64,000 nucleotides of DNA from Uloborus plumipes. Lineage: Eukaryota > Arthropoda > Arachnida > Araneae > Uloboridae. The notes under the pieces were generated by a model. The model searched no databases and was not told the DNA's origin. It saw nothing but the letters and a program-made list of their open reading frames with translations. The translations under genes were made by a program, and so were the position numbers. Where the stretch lies: assembly GCA_038373865.1 (NCBI GenBank), contig JAXGGA010001632.1, positions 1 through 64,000 on the forward strand, written 5' to 3'. Positions 58,592 through 64,000 of this stretch are shown here, one piece after another; the first letter of the stretch is position 1; every line of letters begins with the position of its first letter.

Positions 58592-61500
58592 CCCCACTAG
58601 AAAAGATCTCAAAACCGTCTTAAAAAAGTGGCACTTTTTTGAGAAAATCAGCAGATATCTCAAGATAGTTACAAAATGAAGGTTTGTCTGAAAAATATCT
58701 CATAACTATTTGAAGACACTTCAGAGACATTCGCAACTAACTTAATTTGTCTGAAGATTTTCCACACACATTTGAAAAACATTTTCGTAGCGAAGTAAAA
58801 TCTTAAAAAAATTTTCGGACATCTTGAACATCATAATAACGAAGAATAATTGTATTTGCAATTTTTTTTCTGAATATTATTTTACAATGTTTAGAAAATG
58901 TATTTGTCAAATAATGCATTAGTAACAATTCTGTAGTCAAAAAGAATTTTTAACTTTTCTAAGCAGACAGGAGGTCCTTTAGAGACCCAGGGGGGGGGGG
59001 GGTAACATCAATTCAGTTTACTTCGGATTCTTGCCAATATTAAGTTTTAGCTGTGGTGGTGTTACAATCAATCTGTATTTTAAAATAATTATCGAGGCTA
59101 GGTTGTTGATGGGAATTGCATGTTTTTGCATTCTCAGCGAATTTTCATTTAAAAGGCACTTTTCATGATTTCCAGATCGTTTTTAAAAATGTTTTTTTTT
59201 TATTTTTTTGAACATTATCAGTTCTTTTTTTCTTCTTTTTCCAAAAAGCATTTTGTTTGTAATAATATGTTTCCCATATTTTCGACCCAACTGGAGAAAA
59301 ACTAAAATTTGCTACAGTAGAAGAAACTTGTTATTTTAAATGTACGCCAATAACAAAAGTTTACGTTGAATGCAATTTTTCAATGTTAAAATTCATGTAA
59401 ACTATGAGCCCAATCGAACAACATATTTCTCAAAATTATGCAGTCAATAATTTTGCCACAAAAAAGATTCTGTATTATATATTTCTTCGCAATTAGCTGT
59501 TTTGATGCATTAAAGCAGTTCTGAATTAATAACACCATTACATTTAAAAACTAAATGATTTATAAGAGCAGTTTTAAACATTTTACTTTTACACTATGCT
59601 CCATTTTTAAGCATTTGAAATTAATTATTTAACTATTAAAAAAAAACAGCGTAAAGTGGTCAAAAATTAAATGTATATATTTCTTGTTCTTCTCTGTCAA
59701 TTAATTCGTTGAACAAGTAGGCAAATTTCTTGTTTTATTTTCCATGTGAAATTCAGAATAAAAAATATTAATATTAATACGTGCGCAAAACTCAGACATT
59801 TTAACCAAAAGAAAAAAATGCTGTTTCCAAATGAAAAGTTTGTTTTTAATTTTTTGTGCCAAAGAGAAAAAAATTTTGTTTTTTTTTTTGTTTCATTAGC
59901 TGCTGTACTTCATATATAAAATCAATTCAGTAATGTTACACTTAAATATCATGATCCAAACAAGATTAAAATATGCTGAAATCATATTGAACTTGTATTG
60001 ATTAGAATTTATTAAATGAATAAATCAGATGATTTATATATTATATCGCAAAGTATCGCAATTTTGAATTTTTATTTAGTCCTCGCTCCCGAGCTCTATG
60101 CAAAATTAAATTGTCATCAATAATTTAAATACTTTAATTTTAACTAAGGAGTTCAAATTTAATTAGTTTTGATTATCCTTAAACCAATATTCTTGTTTCT
60201 ATAATTAAAATTGCGCGGGAATGACAAAAAAAAATTAATAAATAAAAATAAATAAATAAATAAAAAACAATTGCCTGTTCAGAAAAAAATCAAAGCAAAA
60301 AACTCTTTTTCAACTATTTCTCAGCACATTCAGAGTTTTAGCCAGAAAATAGGAGAGGTCAAATTAAGGACAGCTTGGCCGGCACTTGGAACAACAGAGA
60401 TACAATATGCTGATTGACAGTTGCACAGGGGGTTGGTCACGTGTCCTGTTCGCCCGGTGCCCGGTGAGGAAACCACGTGGTCATGCGGCGCGTCTTAACT
60501 TGAACAAGATCAAGATTTGTGTGTTGATCGTGTGTGTGAATCGCGGGATCGAGGGCAATATTCTCAATTCCTTTGTCTGGACTGTTTTTTAGCGAACATT
60601 ATATAGGTTATGAACCTCTATCGAAGATCAAGGTAAAACTATTTTTTCAAAGTTTATTTTTCTTGAATGATATATTTTATTTATATTCATAAAAATATGA
60701 GATAACGTGTGGTGCTTACAGGGCCTGATTTGCAAGTCTCCATGCCCAAGGCACTTTTAAATTTTCCTGCCCCCTTTGAATGATTTTTACTTTATAGAGC
60801 GGCGATGATTCAACCACGGTGTTCATACCCCCCTAAACTTCATAAATGCACATTTAATTTCTATTAAGAAAATAAATATATAAAGGCATATTCTATTAAT
60901 TGGTATTAAACTATTCTGTGTTTGGAATAATATCAAATTGTAGGTTGTCTGTAAAAGTATACATTGTTATGCATTCTATCACATCAAAAAAGCTACTACT
61001 GTATAACAGAACTGAAAATAAGCAATGTATATTTTATCTTTTGCATAATTATTATTATTACTGTTATTAATTTTATTTTGTTTCAACCTTACAACTTATC
61101 TCAACTTGTTGGTAGATCATTTTTACTACTTTTTTTTTTGTCAAAAATTAAAAAGTTTCTTCATCAACTAATGACATATAGCAAGTACAATAAGAGCTAA
61201 TATGAAAAAAAAAATCCAACTTGATCACGGGAGTTCAGTGTTAGAAATAAGTAGCCTAATTTTGAAAAAAAAAAAAATTCAAACATAGGCACCAAATTTC
61301 ACACCTAGAGCTATGGATTGTATCTCTAATCTAGAAATTTGAATTAAAAAAAAATTTTCCGATATTTTTTTCCTTTTTTTTTATAATTGAGACTCGTAAC
61401 TGATGTAAAGGCAGGACACACTTAAAAGTAACTTAAAAGTTATTTTATTTATGCTATTGGTAATAACTAGCATTTCTACTTGATAAATAGTTATTGTATT

Positions 61501-62462
61501 ATGATATGTACCTCTAAAAAATATCTTTAAAAATGCCACCTAGATTATTTATTCTGACAAATTTAATTTATGCTATAGGTATCATGACATCCAAATTCCT
61601 CTTTCTAAAAAATATCTATCCTAAATTAATAAAAACATGGGTTATTCAAAAAGTTTGAAAACTTCATAACCTCATAAACCAATGAGTCCTTATAATTATT
61701 TTAGCAACTCTTAATGGTTAACTTTATGACTACTGTTTTCCGGAAATGATTAAAAAGATTGTTTTAAAAAGACAGCATAGAAATATGATATTATGCTGAT
61801 ACTTAATATTCTGATAATTTATTTTGATTGTTGCTTCACAAAAAGAGGCCATTTGTCTCAAAAGGAATGTTATATATAATTTATACTCTCTACCAAAAGT
61901 TTAAAAATAAACCTTAATAACTGAATTCGGAACAATCAATGAAGTACTGTATGCGTATATGTAGTTATAAATTAGTATAGCACGAACACATTTTAGTGTG
62001 AGTTTAAAGTCTTATTTTAAGGTATCTACATTTTATAAATTCATATAAAAATACTCAAAGGTCAAAATTTTGACCATCTTAAATAATTTCAAAAGTAATA
62101 AATTCAACAAAATCTACAAAATTAGTCATGATAACAAATGTTTGTTTTGTCAGTGTCTTAATGTGGGCAGAAATTTATATAATAACTTAAAATTTCCTGA
62201 AAAATAAATTTTTAAGAAAATCTACGGAAACGTACCAGCAGAAAATCTCAAGTTATTTGGAACACTTTATGCCTAATTTTTGAAAAATTTTGCAAATAAA
62301 TATCTCAAGATTTTTTTCGGAGATTTTATACATTCTACAGAAAATCTTAAGACCTGTTGTCTGTAGATTTTCTTCGAACATAGGCTTAGGAAGTGTTCCA
62401 AATAACTTGAGATTTTCTCAACTTTTTTTTTTAAGATAGTTTTGAGATCTTTTCTAGTGGGG
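58592..62462. mobile_element. 3.87-kb TIR element inserted in the BEL element
   Basis: CCCCACTAGAAAAGATCTCA at the left is mirrored by TGAGATCTTTTCTAGTGGGG at the right. Similarity continues inward through a TCTTAAAAAA and a GAGAAAATC block. CT on both sides (58590-58591, 62463-62464) may be a 2-bp duplication. Terminal regions use AAATCTCAAGATATTT words, parallel to the TCTGCAG words of 54678-56929, and share ATTTGGAACA. The element separates the BEL coding end from its probable LTR. No transposase was recognised; 60350-60640 is a GC-richer island with CACGTG and CCACGTGG words. Confidence 0.7.
60350..60640. other. GC-rich island inside the 3.87-kb element
   Basis: An isolated higher-GC stretch with paired CACGTG motifs (near 60439 and 60474) in an otherwise AT-rich body. 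It may be the promoter or a short exon of the element's own gene. The open frame at 60386-60592 has no recognised domain. Confidence 0.3.
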
Positions 62463-64000
62463 CTGTACCTGGATGGTAAACGAACTGACCGTCCAAATCT
62501 CGTGGTAACTTTAGGCAACCCAGGAGTCTCTGGAGCATCCGGAATTGATTCGGGAATTTCTGGACTTTCATATCTGTTCGAAGAATCTAAGACTGGTTCA
62601 GGATTTGTCTTTTCAGGTTCCTCGTTAATGGCGAGTTCTTCTTCATCGAGTTCCAAAGGACATAGCTTGCGAATAGGCCGAATCAGAACTCCTGATTTGG
62701 TTTTGATCTTTGCTGTTCTTGCTATTAAATCCTTGCTGACATAAATCGATAAGATTTTGCCCAGGGCCCAATGTATTCTCTTCAGGTTTTCATCCCATAT
62801 TAAGACGATATCACCTATCTTAGGATGATAGACTTTGCCTTTCACAAATGGTCTCTGACGCAATTGGCTCAAATATTCACTGCGAAATCTGCAACGCAAA
62901 TCAGACATCAATGTTCTTCTATAAATGAGTCGTTTATTTAGTTCTTTTTTGCCTGCTGACTTTAAATTATCTAAGTCTACTGTAAGACTATTACGAGTGT
63001 CCTTTAAGAACAGTTCTGGCGTTAGTGGTTGAAAATCATCTGGATCGTCACTGACATAAGTCAGTGGGCGAGAATTTAATTGGCTTTCACAATCGCAGAG
63101 TACTGTCTCCATTTCTTGGTAATTTAAAGAGGAGCAGCCTAAGACTTTTCTTAAGATTCGTTTTAACAGGCCTATCAAACGCTCCCAGAATCCACCCCAC
63201 CAGGGTGCTGCCGGAGGAATGAATTTCCAGATAATGGGAGTAAAAGCTGTTTTCAATTTTTCTAGGTTGACATTTTTCAAAGAGTTGTCCGTTCCGAGGA
63301 AATTCTTCCCATTATCTGAGTAGATTATGGATGGACGACCTCTTCTCGCTATGAATCTTCTCAGGGCTAAAATAAAATTGTCTGTTGATAGAGATGTTAG
63401 TAATTCCAAATGGACAGCGCGATAAACAGCGCAAGTGAAAATTAGGATCCAGATTTTCTTGTTTTCCTTTATAATCAAAGGACCTGCGACGTCCACCCCG
63501 ATAACCTCAAATACCGAGGCATCTTGTACTCGATCCTCTGGAAGTGTACCTTCTGGGATGTCTGGTTGTTTGACACTAAATCTTTGGAAAATGACGCAGG
63601 TTCGGACTATCTTCTTTATAGTTCTTCGGCTTTTGAGAATCCAATAGCTTTCTCTAAGAGCCACCATCAAAGACTGCACTCCTGGATGTCCAAACTCTTG
63701 ATGTTTGCCCAAAATTAGGCTCTTCACAATATGGTGATCAGATGGTAGAACTATTGGAGCTTTGAAATTGTTATCTTCTTTTCTCATTGTAAGCTTCGTT
63801 TTAACTCTTAAAATTCCATCATCGTCTGTAAATGTTGCCAAAGGTTTCAGATGTTGAGTTTTATCGCTTAATGAATCTTGTTGAACTTTTTTCAAGATTT
63901 TAAGTTCAGCTCTTTTGATTTCTTCTCCAGACAAACTTCCCGATTTCTTGTTGCATCCTTTTGAATTTTCATAAAATCGGTATATCCAAGCTGCAACTCT
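62463..64000 (-). pseudogene. BEL/Pao retrotransposon pol: integrase and C-terminal domain, truncated at both sides
   Basis: The frame is open from the window edge (no start in view; it continues into unseen pol sequence). Order seen: a linker with VAAWIYRFYEN; an H2C2 zinc-binding region with HQEFGHPGVQ, where the last cysteine of the usual CVxC is Phe (CVIFQRF); and the integrase core. The core has GVDVAGPL (first Asp), YSDNGKNFLG (second Asp) and WGGFWERLIG (Glu), all kept. A DUF5641-type domain follows with KIGDIVLIWDE and RPIRKLCPLEL, then an acidic tail ending RSVRLPSRY. After this the reading passes into the inserted TIR element, so the open frame to 62273 carries foreign residues. The enzyme would insert retrotransposon cDNA. 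Loss of a zinc ligand and the insertion argue that this copy is dead. The BEL assignment is firm. Confidence 0.9.

Noticed and set aside
58592..58620. CACTA (EnSpm) identity from the CACTAG in the inverted end
   Set aside because: The ends begin CCCCACTAG, and setting the border at CACTA gives no direct 2-3 bp duplication.

Overview
This window is animal nuclear DNA. It is strongly AT-rich and almost entirely non-coding, with one host coding exon and a dense layer of transposable elements. The best guess at the organism is an arthropod, most likely a spider. Pointers are the mix of Tc1-type transposon, BEL/Pao retrotransposon, two tRNA-derived SINE families and LINE-tail protein, all of kinds I associate with araneid genomes. 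The species is inference. Nothing here is bacterial: there are no operons, ribosome binding sites or CRISPR arrays.

Host gene: the exon at 20161-20925 (+) follows a clear 3' splice site and opens with the last part of a homeodomain recognition helix. It continues with a long Ser/Thr-rich C-terminal tail to a stop codon. The residues after the helix point to the NK7.1 class of NK-like homeobox genes. I saw no other homeodomain exon, so the rest of the gene probably lies upstream of the window across a long intron. Several GC-richer, high-complexity blocks (about 1-800, 15.7-16.8 kb, 22.84-23.1 kb, 34.44-35.18 kb, 38.09-38.5 kb, 57.4-57.86 kb) stand out from the AT-rich background and are candidate conserved regulatory DNA.

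Mobile layer, left to right: two palindromic MITEs with GAATTCAAGTGAAACA ends (1.07-1.36 and 4.38-4.57 kb); a TCTGCAG-rich repeat (3.07-3.44 kb); a hAT-type MITE with an 8-bp duplication (5.92-6.12 kb); a 145-bp tandem array (9.43-10.0 kb); a 650-bp foldback (10.47-11.12 kb), repeated in opposite orientation at 46.03-46.68 kb; a Penelope-like remnant with a decayed hammerhead motif (15.5 kb); a broken dispersed gene (16.9-17.64 kb); a pogo-like element with a transposase tail (17.91-19.24 kb); a 5-kb cluster of nested palindromes (24.1-29.26 kb); a second TA-flanked element with GGGCCAC subterminal repeats (30.16-31.43 kb); SINEs (36.45, 37.4, 45.22, 53.8 kb); a LINE tail (39.89-40.16 kb); an apparently intact Tc1-like transposon (42.0-43.43 kb); an element with GTTACGTCTGTAAC repeats and a conserved ORF (47.7-49.67 kb); a TTAA-flanked MITE (50.45-51.15 kb); a perfect 36-bp-stem hairpin (51.58 kb); two related large TIR elements (54.68-56.93 and 58.59-62.46 kb); and a BEL/Pao retrotransposon running off the right edge, split by the second of these. 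One MITE family with CACTGTAAAAAATG ends occurs seven times.

Insertions are nested in readable order: a SINE inside a MITE, a 119-bp poly(A) retroposed fragment inside another MITE, and a 3.87-kb DNA element inside the BEL element. Every retroposed element whose strand can be read (eight of them) lies on the minus strand, opposite to the homeobox exon.
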